Origin: CAYLNK01 sp964384675
GTDB lineage: Bacteria > Acidobacteriota > Thermoanaerobaculia > UBA5066
Length of the DNA stretch: 9,815 nucleotides
Reading direction: 5' to 3'
NCBI GenBank assembly: GCA_964384675.1
Contig: CAYLNK010000265.1
Coordinates: 1 to 9,815, forward strand
Shown here piece by piece: positions 1 to 6,616 of this stretch. The position numbers and the translations under genes are program-made. Position 1 is the stretch's first letter, and each line of letters begins with the position of its first letter. The notes below the pieces were generated by a model, which saw only the letters and a program-made list of their open reading frames with translations, searched no databases and was not told the origin of the DNA.

Positions 1-1436
1 GGGGTGGCGGCCGGGGCGTCGCGGTCGGCGGCGCGCTCTTCCTGGCCTTCGCCGGCACGCCCGACGGGCTGCGCCAGCTCCTGGCCGGCAAGCCGCTCGG
101 GGACCTCGATTTCTGGGTCTCCTCCCGCCGCGTCGTGAACACCATCACCGAGTGGCCGTTCTTCACGCTGAAGCTCGGAGACCTCCATCCGCACGCGGTC
201 GCGATGCCGCTCTTCCTGACGTTCGTCGGCGTCGCCGGGCGCGTCGCGACGTTCCCGGGCCTCCTCCTCGACGGGGTGCTCCTCGGGGCGCTCCTCTCCG
301 CGAACCCGTGGGACCTGCCGGCCGCGCTCGCCTTCCTCGCCGCGGGAAACCTGGTGGAGCGGGGCTTCGGCCTCGCGACCGTGAGGAGCGTCGTCACGTG
401 CGGCGTGGCCGTGCCCGTCCTCCTGCCCTCCCTGCTCTCGCCCCGACCGGAGCTGCAGGGGCTGCGTCTCGTCTCGGTCCGGACGGGGAGTCTCGAGGGA
501 TTCCTGCACCTCGGCGCGATGCTGGCCGTGCCGGCGCTCGCGGTCGGTGTCGCGCTCGTCCGGTCCCGCAAGCGGGACGACGAGGCCCTCCTCGCCGCCA
601 CGTTCTTCCCGGCCCTCGGAATCGCCCTCGGGATCCTCCTGAAGGCGCCCGTGCTCGGGCTCGGCGTGGCGTTCCTGGCCGCCGTCGCCTACCTCTTCCC
701 GCACCTCTCGGGAGCCCTTCGGGCAGGGTTCCTCTTCGCGGGGGCCGCCACCACCGTGCTCCTCGTCCCGGAGCTGATCGCCGTCAAGGACCCGTACGGC
801 GAGGAGATGCACCGGATGAACACGGTGTTCAAGTGCTACGCGGCGGCCGGCCTGGCCCTGCCCGTCGCCGGTGCGCTGCTCCTCCCGCTCGCGCTCTCGA
901 CCCGCCGCGCCCGCCTCACGATCCGTGCCTTCCTGGCCGCCGCGCTCGTCTCGACGCTCCCCCACCCGGCCAACGCGGTCCTCTGGGCGTGGCGGGCGGG
1001 GGACCGGACGCTCGACGGGCTGACCTGGATGCGCCGCGAGCTTCCGGGCGACCTGGCCGCGATCCGCTGGCTCCGGAGCAAGGCCCCGGCCGGCGCCGTC
1101 GTCCTGGAGGCGGTGGGCGGGGCGTACTCCGACCACGCCCGGATCGGCTCGGGGAGCGGCCGGCCGACGTACCTGGGCTGGGCCGGGCACGAGGGGCTCT
1201 GGCGCGGGGCCAAGGGGGCGGGCGACGTGGCCCGCCGCCAGCAGGAGGTCAAGGTCGTCTACACGTCGACGGACGAGAACGTCGTGCGCGGGATCCTCCG
1301 TGAAGGGAAGATCCGCTACGTCGTCGTGGGCCCGCTCGAGCGGAACGAGTTCGGCCCCGAGCCGTTCCCGCTCCGGGATCGCTTCAAGGCGGTCTTCAGC
1401 GAGCAGGAGACCACCCTGTACGAGGTCGTCCCGTGA
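1..1436 (+). CDS. YYY-family (DUF2298-like) multi-membrane protein, 5' partial
   Basis: The frame is open from base 3 to the TGA at 1434-1436 (477 codons visible), so the gene starts left of the window; the GTG at 135 is an internal Val, not a start. The family signature is plain: FWVSSR, then NTITEWPFF and GDLHPH (GDLHPH at partial residues 59-64), followed by many hydrophobic spans. Near partial residue 265 is a DPYGEEMHRMNTVFK stretch, and from about residue 350 there is a soluble tail with W-GHEGLWRG and VYTSTDENV. These match what I recall of the Chlor_Arch_YYY/DUF2298 family, large integral membrane proteins of Chloroflexi and archaea that often sit beside Agl23-like proteins, as here. 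The biochemical role is not established; a GT-C-like glycosyltransferase or lipid-linked sugar handling is inferred from the neighbours. Its stop overlaps the next start by 4 bases (GTGA), so the two genes are probably translationally coupled. Family assignment is fairly sure, function is not. Confidence 0.85.
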   Translation, partial: GGGRGVAVGGALFLAFAGTPDGLRQLLAGKPLGDLDFWVSSRRVVNTITEWPFFTLKLGDLHPHAVAMPLFLTFVGVAGRVATFPGLLLDGVLLGALLSANPWDLPAALAFLAAGNLVERGFGLATVRSVVTCGVAVPVLLPSLLSPRPELQGLRLVSVRTGSLEGFLHLGAMLAVPALAVGVALVRSRKRDDEALLAATFFPALGIALGILLKAPVLGLGVAFLAAVAYLFPHLSGALRAGFLFAGAATTVLLVPELIAVKDPYGEEMHRMNTVFKCYAAAGLALPVAGALLLPLALSTRRARLTIRAFLAAALVSTLPHPANAVLWAWRAGDRTLDGLTWMRRELPGDLAAIRWLRSKAPAGAVVLEAVGGAYSDHARIGSGSGRPTYLGWAGHEGLWRGAKGAGDVARRQQEVKVVYTSTDENVVRGILREGKIRYVVVGPLERNEFGPEPFPLRDRFKAVFSEQETTLYEVVP

Positions 1437-3079
1437 GGGCCGCGGCCGCCTTCTCGGGCGGGGGGGCTCCCCCCCCCGCGCCCCCCGGCGACGCCGTCGG
1501 CTCCTCCCTCGCCGCGGCCCCGTCCGAACGGGTCTCGCTCTCGTTCGAGCCGGAGAAAGTCGCCTGGGGCGTCCTCCTCCTGCTGTCGCTCGTGCTCCGC
1601 CTCTGGCACCTGGGCGACCGGGCGTTCCACCACGACGAGTCGATCCACGCCTGGTTCTCGCAGCACGTGGCGGTCACCGGCGACTACAAGTACGACCCCG
1701 TCTACCACGGCCCGGTGCAGTACGCGGCGGTGGCGCTCGCGTTCCGGCTCTTCACCGACACCGACTTCACGGCCCGCTTTCCGGCGGCGCTGGGTGGCGT
1801 CGCGCTCGTCGGGCTGGCCTGGCTCCTCCGTCCCCGCTTCGGGAAGGGGCCGGCGTTCGCGGCCGGGGCGCTCCTCGCCTTCTCGCCGAACCTCCTCTAC
1901 TACACCCGCTTCTGCCGGGAGGACATCTGGAGCCTCCTCGGCACGTGCGGGGCGCTCCTCTTCTTCGACCGGTGGTGGCGGGAGAAGAGGCTCCGCGACC
2001 TCGTCTACGCCTCGCTCCTCCTTGCGGTGGCGTTCGCGGCGAAGGAGAACTTCTATGTCTTCCTCGCGCTCCTCGTGCCGTCGGTCCTCGCGGCCGCCTG
2101 GGAGCCCGGCAAGGGCTTCGACGCCTGGAACCGGATCCGGCGCACGATCGACGTCCTGGAGGAGCACCAGGTGGCGCTCGCGGGCGCCCTCCTCCTGTTC
2201 TTCATCGCCGCGGAGCTCCTCTACACGGTCTTCCTCGTGCACCCCGAGTCGGGCAACCCGGCCTTCGAGGCGATCTCGTACTGGTACGGCCAGCACAAGG
2301 TGGAGCGGGTGGGCGGGCCGAAGACGTACTACGTCGGGCGGCTCCTCCAGTACGAGCTCGCGATCCTGCTGCCGGCGTTCGTCTGGATCGGGGTGCGCTT
2401 CCGCCGTCTCTCCACGGCGGAGCGGTTCCTCGCCGGGCTCGGGGTCTCGTCCCTCGGGATGTACGCCTACCTCGGCGAGAAGGTGCCGTGGCTCATCGTC
2501 CATCAGCTCTTCGCGTTCGTGCCGCTGGCGGCGCTCACCTGGAACGCTCTGGCCCATGCCGGGAGCGCGTGGCGGGCGGCGGGGCTCGTCCTGGCGAGCG
2601 GCTCGCTGGTCTCGGCGCTCAGCCTCTCGTTCTGGCTCCCGGATCTGACGCCGGCCCGCGATCGCGCCGAGTCGGCGATCTACGTCCAGACGACTCCGGA
2701 GGCTCGTGCCCTCGTCGACGAGGTGGCCGAGCGCGAGCGGAAGGGGGCCAAGCCCGCGGTGTCGGTCATGGGCGAGGCGAACTGGCCGTACAGCTGGTAT
2801 TTCCGGCACGCCGCCGTCGACTGGGCGCTCCCGACGGCGGAGCGGCAGGCGGCGATCGTGGTCGTGGACGAGGACAAGGGCGACGAGATCGGGCAGCTCC
2901 TGGGCCCGGGGTACAGCCGCCAGCTCATGCCCCTGCGGGCGTGGTGGGTCCCGGAGTCGTCCTGGAAGCCGCTCCAGCCGACGCCGGGCCAGCTCCTGCG
3001 CTACCTCTTCACCCGCAAGCCCTGGTCGGTCGTCGGCGCCCAGAACGTGGTCGTCTTCCGGCGGGAAGAGCCCCGGTGA
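1433..3079 (+). CDS. Agl23-like (TIGR03663-type) GT-C-fold membrane glycosyltransferase/flippase-associated protein
   Basis: This 548-residue protein starts with GTG inside the previous stop (overlap 1433-1436). Residues 1-40 are a low-complexity Ala/Pro/Gly lead, then a first membrane span at about 42-60. It is followed by a HHDES motif (Asp68-Glu69) and YDPVYHGPVQY (87-97). An acidic pair in the first outer loop is the usual place for the catalytic Asp of GT-C enzymes such as the ArnT/PMT type. Repeated hydrophobic spans run to about residue 403. The rest (about 405-548) is a soluble domain with an NWPYSWYFRHA stretch typical of the family. The family name (flippase activity-associated Agl23) comes from archaeal N-glycosylation work; the exact reaction here is unknown. 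Its partners are the YYY protein upstream and a polyprenyl-phosphate GT2 downstream, joined by a second GTGA overlap. A run of 7 G and 9 C in codons 10-15 is a possible error or slippage site. No other ATG or GTG start occurs before the first span. Confidence 0.85.
   Translation: MRAAAAFSGGGAPPPAPPGDAVGSSLAAAPSERVSLSFEPEKVAWGVLLLLSLVLRLWHLGDRAFHHDESIHAWFSQHVAVTGDYKYDPVYHGPVQYAAVALAFRLFTDTDFTARFPAALGGVALVGLAWLLRPRFGKGPAFAAGALLAFSPNLLYYTRFCREDIWSLLGTCGALLFFDRWWREKRLRDLVYASLLLAVAFAAKENFYVFLALLVPSVLAAAWEPGKGFDAWNRIRRTIDVLEEHQVALAGALLLFFIAAELLYTVFLVHPESGNPAFEAISYWYGQHKVERVGGPKTYYVGRLLQYELAILLPAFVWIGVRFRRLSTAERFLAGLGVSSLGMYAYLGEKVPWLIVHQLFAFVPLAALTWNALAHAGSAWRAAGLVLASGSLVSALSLSFWLPDLTPARDRAESAIYVQTTPEARALVDEVAERERKGAKPAVSVMGEANWPYSWYFRHAAVDWALPTAERQAAIVVVDEDKGDEIGQLLGPGYSRQLMPLRAWWVPESSWKPLQPTPGQLLRYLFTRKPWSVVGAQNVVVFRREEPR
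1460..1477 (+). repeat. G7-CT-C9 homopolymer inverted repeat near the start of the Agl23-like gene
   Basis: Seven G (1460-1466), CT, then nine C (1469-1477), followed after GCG by another six C (1481-1486). The G and C runs can pair as a 7-bp stem with a CT loop. It lies in codons 10-15 of the Agl23-like frame and encodes Gly/Pro. A length change of one base would put the GTG start out of frame with the body of the gene. Confidence 0.7.
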
Positions 3080-4050
3080 CCGCCCCGGACCTGTCGGTCG
3101 TCCTCCCGGTCTTCAACGAGGTCGAGACCCTCCCCGAGCTCCGGAAGCGGCTGACCACCGTGCTCGACGGCACCGGCCGCCGCTGGGAGATCGTCTTCGT
3201 CGACGACGGGAGCCGGGACGGCTCGTTCGAGCTGATGGCCGCGTTCGCGGGTGAGGACCCGCGCCTGCGCGTGGTTCGCTTCTCGCGGAACTTCGGTCAC
3301 CAGATGGCCCTCACCGCCGGCTTCGACCGGGCCCGCGGGCGCTGCATCGCGGTGATGGACGCCGACCTGCAGGACCCGCCCGAGCTCCTCGTCGAGATGC
3401 TCGCCAAGCTGGACGAGGGGTACGAGGTGGTCTACGCCGTGCGGGAGGCGCGGCACGGCGAGAGCGCGTTCAAGCTCTGGACCGCGCACGTCTTCTACCG
3501 GCTGATGCGCCGCTGGACCAACGTCGACATCCCGCTCGACGCCGGCGATTTCCGCGTCCTCGGACCCAAGGCCATCGCCGCGTTCCGCAAGCTCCGCGAG
3601 CGGCACCGGTTCATCCGCGGGATGACCGCCTGGGTCGGGTTCCGGCAGACGGGCGTCACCTACGTCCGACCCGCGCGCCAGTTCGGCGAGACGAAGTACC
3701 CGTTCAAGAAGATGCTCCGCTTCGCCATCGACGGCCTGACGTCGTTCAGCCTGGTGCCGCTCCAGCTGGCGTCGTGGCTCGGCTTCGGTGTGTCGTTCTT
3801 CTCGTTCCTCTACATCGTCGTCGTGCTGGTGCTGAAGTACCTCGAGATCAACGTCCCGGGCTGGACCACGCTGATGGTCTTCATCCTCCTCCTCGGCGGG
3901 GTGCAGCTGATGCTGATCGGCGTCCTCGGGGAGTACCTCGGGCGGATCTACGAGGAGATCAAGGGGCGGCCCCTCTACCTGATCGCCGAGGAGCTGGGCC
4001 CCGAGGACGATCCGCCGCCTCCCGCTTCCGGACCGGACGTCCCGGCGTAG
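3076..4050 (+). CDS. GT2 polyprenyl-phosphate glycosyltransferase (DPM1/GtrB-like)
   Basis: This is a 324-residue protein from a GTG at 3076, overlapping the upstream TGA (3077-3079). The frame is open much further upstream, but the family's N-terminal strand LSVVLPVFNE begins at residue 6, and GGGAAGAG at 3063-3070 is a reasonable ribosome site. The GT-A fold is clear: VDDGS with Asp43-Asp44, then MDADLQDPPE with the metal-binding D95-A-D97. Next come SRNFGHQMALTAGFD and, further on, GETKYPFKKM. Two membrane spans close it (about 225-255 and 264-288), then GEYLGRIYEEIKGRPLY. This layout is that of enzymes moving a sugar from a nucleotide donor to dolichyl/undecaprenyl phosphate on the cytoplasmic face. 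The sugar cannot be read from sequence. It probably supplies the lipid-linked donor for the two coupled membrane proteins upstream. The short Pro/Asp-rich tail is unremarkable. Confidence 0.93.
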   Translation: MTAPDLSVVLPVFNEVETLPELRKRLTTVLDGTGRRWEIVFVDDGSRDGSFELMAAFAGEDPRLRVVRFSRNFGHQMALTAGFDRARGRCIAVMDADLQDPPELLVEMLAKLDEGYEVVYAVREARHGESAFKLWTAHVFYRLMRRWTNVDIPLDAGDFRVLGPKAIAAFRKLRERHRFIRGMTAWVGFRQTGVTYVRPARQFGETKYPFKKMLRFAIDGLTSFSLVPLQLASWLGFGVSFFSFLYIVVVLVLKYLEINVPGWTTLMVFILLLGGVQLMLIGVLGEYLGRIYEEIKGRPLYLIAEELGPEDDPPPPASGPDVPA

Positions 4051-4058
4051 GATGGGAT

Positions 4059-4075
4059 GCGGGGCGGCGCCCCGC
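4059..4075 (+). other. 7-bp GC hairpin between the GT2 and desaturase genes
   Basis: GCGGGGC (4059-4065) and GCCCCGC (4069-4075) are perfect inverted arms around a GGC loop, in the 31-base gap before the desaturase ATG at 4082. No T tract follows, so it is not a classical terminator. It could modulate translation of the desaturase or cause weak attenuation. It also covers the alternative ATG at 4052, which argues for the later start. In DNA this rich in GC, chance is possible. Confidence 0.4.
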
Positions 4076-4081
4076 GGAATC

Positions 4082-5050
4082 ATGAAATCGGGCCACTACC
4101 ACCAGTCGATCGGGGACCTGAAGAAGCGGCTCGCCGCGGCGATCCCCCACGACCTCCTCAAGAGCCTCCACCACCGGAGCCCGGCGCGGCATTTCCTGGT
4201 GGTGGCGCGGCAGGCCGTCCTGTTCGCCGCGGCGTTCCTCCTCGGCTGGCAGTACGACTCCCTCCTGGTGAGGGTCCCGGCCGCCCTGGTACTCGGCTTC
4301 GTGGTCTTCGACGGCACGGTCCTCCTCCACGAGGTCGTCCACAAGGCGGTCTTCAACGGGGACCGCCCGCTGGCGTACCGGCTGCTGGGCCTCGCTTACG
4401 CGCTTCCGTCCGGCATCTCGGCGACGCAGTTCACCCGCTGGCACCTCGACCATCACCTGGAGCTCGGCTCCTTCACCGACGACCCGAAGCGCGCCCACCT
4501 GTCGCCGAAGCGGAACGCCCGCTGGTACAAGCTGCTCTACGCGACCCCCGCCCTCTTCCCCATCTACTTCCGCGCCGCGCGGAAGGAGACCAGCACGTAC
4601 CCGCCCGAGATGCAGCGAACCATCCGTTGGGAGCGGCTGGCGGCGATCGCGCTCCATCTGTCGGCGGCGGCGGCGATCGGCGCCCTGGGCGGCGGCGCGC
4701 GCCTGCTGTGGCTCTACGCCGTGCCGGTGCTCCTGGTCTTCCCGCCCGCGTTCACGCTCAACCGGCTCGGCCAGCACTACGACGTCGTGCCGGGCGAGCC
4801 CGCCAAGTGGTCGACCCGGATGGTCCGGTCCCGGCTCTGGGAGACGATCTACCTCTGGTCGAACTACCACCTCGAGCACCACTATTTCCCGGCGGTGCCG
4901 TTCTATCGGCTGCCGGAGCTGAACGGGGCGCTGGCGCCGTTCTACGAACGGGAGGGCGTGCGTGCGCGGACGTATCGAGGCCTCCTCTGGGACTGGTTCG
5001 TGAGGAACCGCAAGCCGCACACCGACTGGCGCGTGGAGCCCGCCGCGTGA
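4082..5050 (+). CDS. membrane fatty-acid desaturase/hydroxylase family protein (three His boxes)
   Basis: The protein has 322 residues from the ATG at 4082; an in-frame ATG at 4052 would add ten residues but lies one base after the previous stop and just ahead of a hairpin. All three histidine boxes of the di-iron membrane desaturase superfamily are present: HEVVH (83-87), WHLDHH (His121, His124, His125) and YHLEHHYFP (His263, His266, His267). A further QHY lies between the last two. Hydrophobic pairs flank the boxes (about 38-80, 92-112, 146-160, 186-225), as expected for a four-span membrane enzyme with the iron site on the cytoplasmic side. Such enzymes introduce a double bond or hydroxyl into an acyl chain, carotenoid or sphingoid base using oxygen and electrons from a redox partner; the substrate is not decidable here. 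Its position 31 bases after the GT2 gene suggests co-transcription with the glycosylation cassette and a lipid substrate in the envelope, which is inference. Confidence 0.88.
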   Translation: MKSGHYHQSIGDLKKRLAAAIPHDLLKSLHHRSPARHFLVVARQAVLFAAAFLLGWQYDSLLVRVPAALVLGFVVFDGTVLLHEVVHKAVFNGDRPLAYRLLGLAYALPSGISATQFTRWHLDHHLELGSFTDDPKRAHLSPKRNARWYKLLYATPALFPIYFRAARKETSTYPPEMQRTIRWERLAAIALHLSAAAAIGALGGGARLLWLYAVPVLLVFPPAFTLNRLGQHYDVVPGEPAKWSTRMVRSRLWETIYLWSNYHLEHHYFPAVPFYRLPELNGALAPFYEREGVRARTYRGLLWDWFVRNRKPHTDWRVEPAA

Positions 5051-5070
5051 GCCCCGGGCCGGCCTCGTAC

Positions 5071-5076
5071 TAGACT
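5071..5076 (+). promoter_or_regulatory. possible -10 element upstream of the sigma-54 regulator gene
   Basis: TAGACT (5071-5076) fits the TANNNT pattern of a -10 box and stands out as an AT-richer patch in the 42-base gap 5051-5092. Transcription from it would start about ten bases before the ATG at 5093, giving a very short leader; no Shine-Dalgarno-like sequence precedes that ATG. I see no good -35 box. This is weak support for an independent promoter for the regulator. Confidence 0.3.
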
Positions 5077-5092
5077 CCGTCAACTCGACATC

Positions 5093-6517
5093 ATGGGCAC
5101 CCCGAGACGTCTCCTCGTCATCGATGACGAACCGTTCTTCCGGCAGGTGGTGAAGCGAATCCTCGCCGCCGAGGGCTGGACCGTGCTGGAGGCGTCGACG
5201 TCGGCGGAGGCGCGCGAGCTGCTCGGCCGGGAGCCGGATCTCGAGGCCGTCTTCCTCGACGTCCTCCTCGGGGAGGAGAACGGCATCGACCTCCTCCGCA
5301 CCTACCGCGCCGCCGGGGGAAGCGTCCCGGTGATCGTCATGACGGCTCTGGACGACGTCGACACCGCGGTCGCTGCGATGAAGGCCGGCGCCTACGACTT
5401 CCTGGTGAAGCCCGTCTCGCGGGAAAGGCTGGTCACCGCGCTCGCCCACGTCTCCGAGCGGCTCGCGCTCCTGAACGAGAACAGGGCGCTGAAGCGCCGG
5501 GTCCGTGAGGACTCGTTCTCCCGCACCCTCGTCGGCGAGAGCCCGGCGATGGGGGCTCTCTTCTCCGAGATGGAGCGCGTGGTGGAGGCCGACATCCCGG
5601 TTTGCCTCCTCGGGGAGACCGGTACCGGGAAGGAGCTGGTGGCCCGCTGGCTGCACGAGCACGGGCCCCGTTCGAAGGGCCCGTTCGTCGACCTGAACTG
5701 CGCGGCCATCCCCGAGACGCTCATCGAGAGCGAGCTGTTCGGGCACGAGAAGGGGGCCTTCACCAACGCGATCGGACGCCGCATCGGGAAGCTCGAGCAG
5801 GCGCACGGCGGCACGCTCTTCCTGGACGAGCTGGGTGAGATGGCGCTCTCGACCCAGGCCCGCCTCCTGCGCGTCCTGCAGGAGCGGACTCTGGTGCGCG
5901 TGGGCGGCACCGACGTCGTACCGTTCGACACCCGCCTCGTCTCGGCCACACAGCGGGACCTCCACGAGGCCGTGCGGGACGGGCGCTTCCGCGAGGACCT
6001 CTACTTCCGGGTCGTCGTCTACCCCATCCGGCTTCCGGCGTTGCGGGAGCGGAAGGAAGACCTGGCGGTCCTCGTCCACCACTTCATCCGCCGCTTCCGG
6101 AACACCACGGGCCGCCCGGTGGAGGGTGTCGCGCCCGACGCGCTCGCCCATCTCGAGCGGTACGACTGGCCCGGGAACGTGAGGGAGCTGCAGAACGCGG
6201 TGCATCGGGCCGTGGTGGCGGCGCGCGGGCCGTTCCTCGGGGCCGCCGACTTCCCCGACCTGGGCTTCCCGTCGCTGCCGCGGCCGGCGGCGCGTCCCGC
6301 GCCCGTCCTGTCGCCGGCGGATGCCGCGGCCCCCCGGAACGCGGCAACCCTGCAGCCGCTGGTGACGCTCGAGGACCACGAGCGCGCGGCCATCACTCAG
6401 GCCCTGGCGGCGGCGGGAGGGAGCATCAAGGTCGCCGCCGACCGGCTCCGGGTGGCCCGCTCCACGCTCTACCGGCGGATCCGGCAGCTCGGCATCGCGG
6501 CCGGCGAGAAGGGCTGA
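5093..6517 (+). CDS. NtrC-family sigma-54-dependent response regulator
   Basis: The protein has 474 residues from the ATG at 5093. Receiver domain (about 5-120): acidic pair Asp11-Asp12, phospho-acceptor Asp56, Thr84 and Lys106 are all present, so it should be phosphorylated by a partner histidine kinase. A Glu/Arg/Leu-rich linker (about 112-140) precedes the AAA+ domain (about 143-375). This has Walker A GETGTGKE (174-181), the sigma-54 contact loop GAFTNA (221-226), Walker B FLDE (Asp245-Glu246), the GRFREDLYFR arginine region (297-306) and WPGNVRELQN. A Pro/Ala-rich linker leads to a Fis-type helix-turn-helix (about 427-468; GGSIKVAADRL then STLYRRIRQLGI). It would bind upstream enhancer sites and use ATP to open sigma-54 promoters. 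The Asn in GAFTNA replaces the usual second Gly. No kinase gene is in the window, so its signal and targets are unknown. It follows the desaturase by 42 bases and ends 99 bases before the dehydrogenase. Confidence 0.96.
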   Translation: MGTPRRLLVIDDEPFFRQVVKRILAAEGWTVLEASTSAEARELLGREPDLEAVFLDVLLGEENGIDLLRTYRAAGGSVPVIVMTALDDVDTAVAAMKAGAYDFLVKPVSRERLVTALAHVSERLALLNENRALKRRVREDSFSRTLVGESPAMGALFSEMERVVEADIPVCLLGETGTGKELVARWLHEHGPRSKGPFVDLNCAAIPETLIESELFGHEKGAFTNAIGRRIGKLEQAHGGTLFLDELGEMALSTQARLLRVLQERTLVRVGGTDVVPFDTRLVSATQRDLHEAVRDGRFREDLYFRVVVYPIRLPALRERKEDLAVLVHHFIRRFRNTTGRPVEGVAPDALAHLERYDWPGNVRELQNAVHRAVVAARGPFLGAADFPDLGFPSLPRPAARPAPVLSPADAAAPRNAATLQPLVTLEDHERAAITQALAAAGGSIKVAADRLRVARSTLYRRIRQLGIAAGEKG

Positions 6518-6537
6518 TCGGGGCCCTCACGGGGGAC

Positions 6538-6553
6538 TGTGACCCCGGTCACA
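6538..6553 (+). promoter_or_regulatory. perfect CRP/FNR-superfamily-like operator, TGTGA-N6-TCACA
   Basis: TGTGACCCCGGTCACA is a perfect dyad with 7-base arms around CC. Read as TGTGA (6538-6542), six bases, TCACA (6549-6553), it equals both consensus half-sites of the CRP (cAMP receptor protein) operator. It is the only such element I noticed, and it sits in the intergenic region ahead of the E1 dehydrogenase, overlapping the likely -35 region. Such placement suggests repression, or activation from a start further downstream. The binder is inferred; another dimeric regulator could use the same dyad, and no CRP gene is in the window. Confidence 0.6.
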
Positions 6554-6568
6554 CCCGTGCGATATCCT
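6539..6568 (+). promoter_or_regulatory. possible sigma-70-type promoter for the E1 dehydrogenase
   Basis: TATCCT (6563-6568) resembles a -10 box and GTGACC (6539-6544) matches four of six bases of a -35 box, with 18 bases between. The start would fall near 6574-6576, giving a leader of about 40 bases. The -35 lies inside the CRP-like dyad. This is the most AT-rich patch of the gap, which favours a promoter, but the match is modest. Confidence 0.45.
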
Positions 6569-6575
6569 GAAGGGC

Positions 6576-6595
6576 TTGGGCGGCCCCCCGCCCGA
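6576..6595 (+). other. hairpin in the 5' leader of the E1 dehydrogenase
   Basis: TTGGGCGG (6576-6583) can pair with CCGCCCGA (6588-6595) around a CCCC loop, with one G-U pair, eight pairs in all. It lies between the putative promoter and the ribosome site at 6606-6616, so it could form in the leader mRNA. No anti-terminator or riboswitch-like conserved core is visible. GC richness makes chance formation possible. Confidence 0.35.
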
Positions 6596-6605
6596 CCCCC
6601 AGCCC

Positions 6606-6616
6606 GAGAGGAAGAG
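6606..6616 (+). promoter_or_regulatory. ribosome binding site that sets the E1 start
   Basis: GAGAGGAAGAG immediately precedes the ATG at 6617 with a GAGG core five bases before it. It decides the start at 6617 rather than the in-frame GTG at 6539, which would read through the operator and promoter and add 26 residues with no family similarity. Confidence 0.75.

Noticed and set aside
135..137. GTG at 135 as the start of the first gene
   Set aside because: The in-frame sequence before it (FWVSSRR leading into NTITEWPFF) is part of the conserved family motif, so the gene begins outside the window.
1300..3075. Long N-terminal extension of the GT2 frame upstream of 3076
   Set aside because: It reads as Arg/Pro/Gly-rich out-of-frame translation of the Agl23-like gene; the GT2 fold starts right after the GTG at 3076, which has a ribosome site and a 4-base overlap.
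3959..6379. 806-codon open frame on the - strand, antisense to the desaturase and regulator genes
   Set aside because: Its translation is low-complexity Arg/Glu/Gly/Val with no motif, and the + strand genes under it have complete family motifs. Long antisense frames are expected at this GC content.
6516..6522. TGATCGGG shared by the ends of the regulator gene and the hydrolase gene
   Set aside because: The match is about nine bases and does not extend into the 57-base repeat; it is likely chance.
6576..6591. GG-N10-GC spacing resembling a sigma-54 promoter before the E1 gene
   Set aside because: Only the invariant dinucleotides match; the -12 element has CC where TT is expected, and GG-N10-GC arises easily in such GC-rich DNA. 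The upstream sigma-54 activator makes it tempting but not supported.
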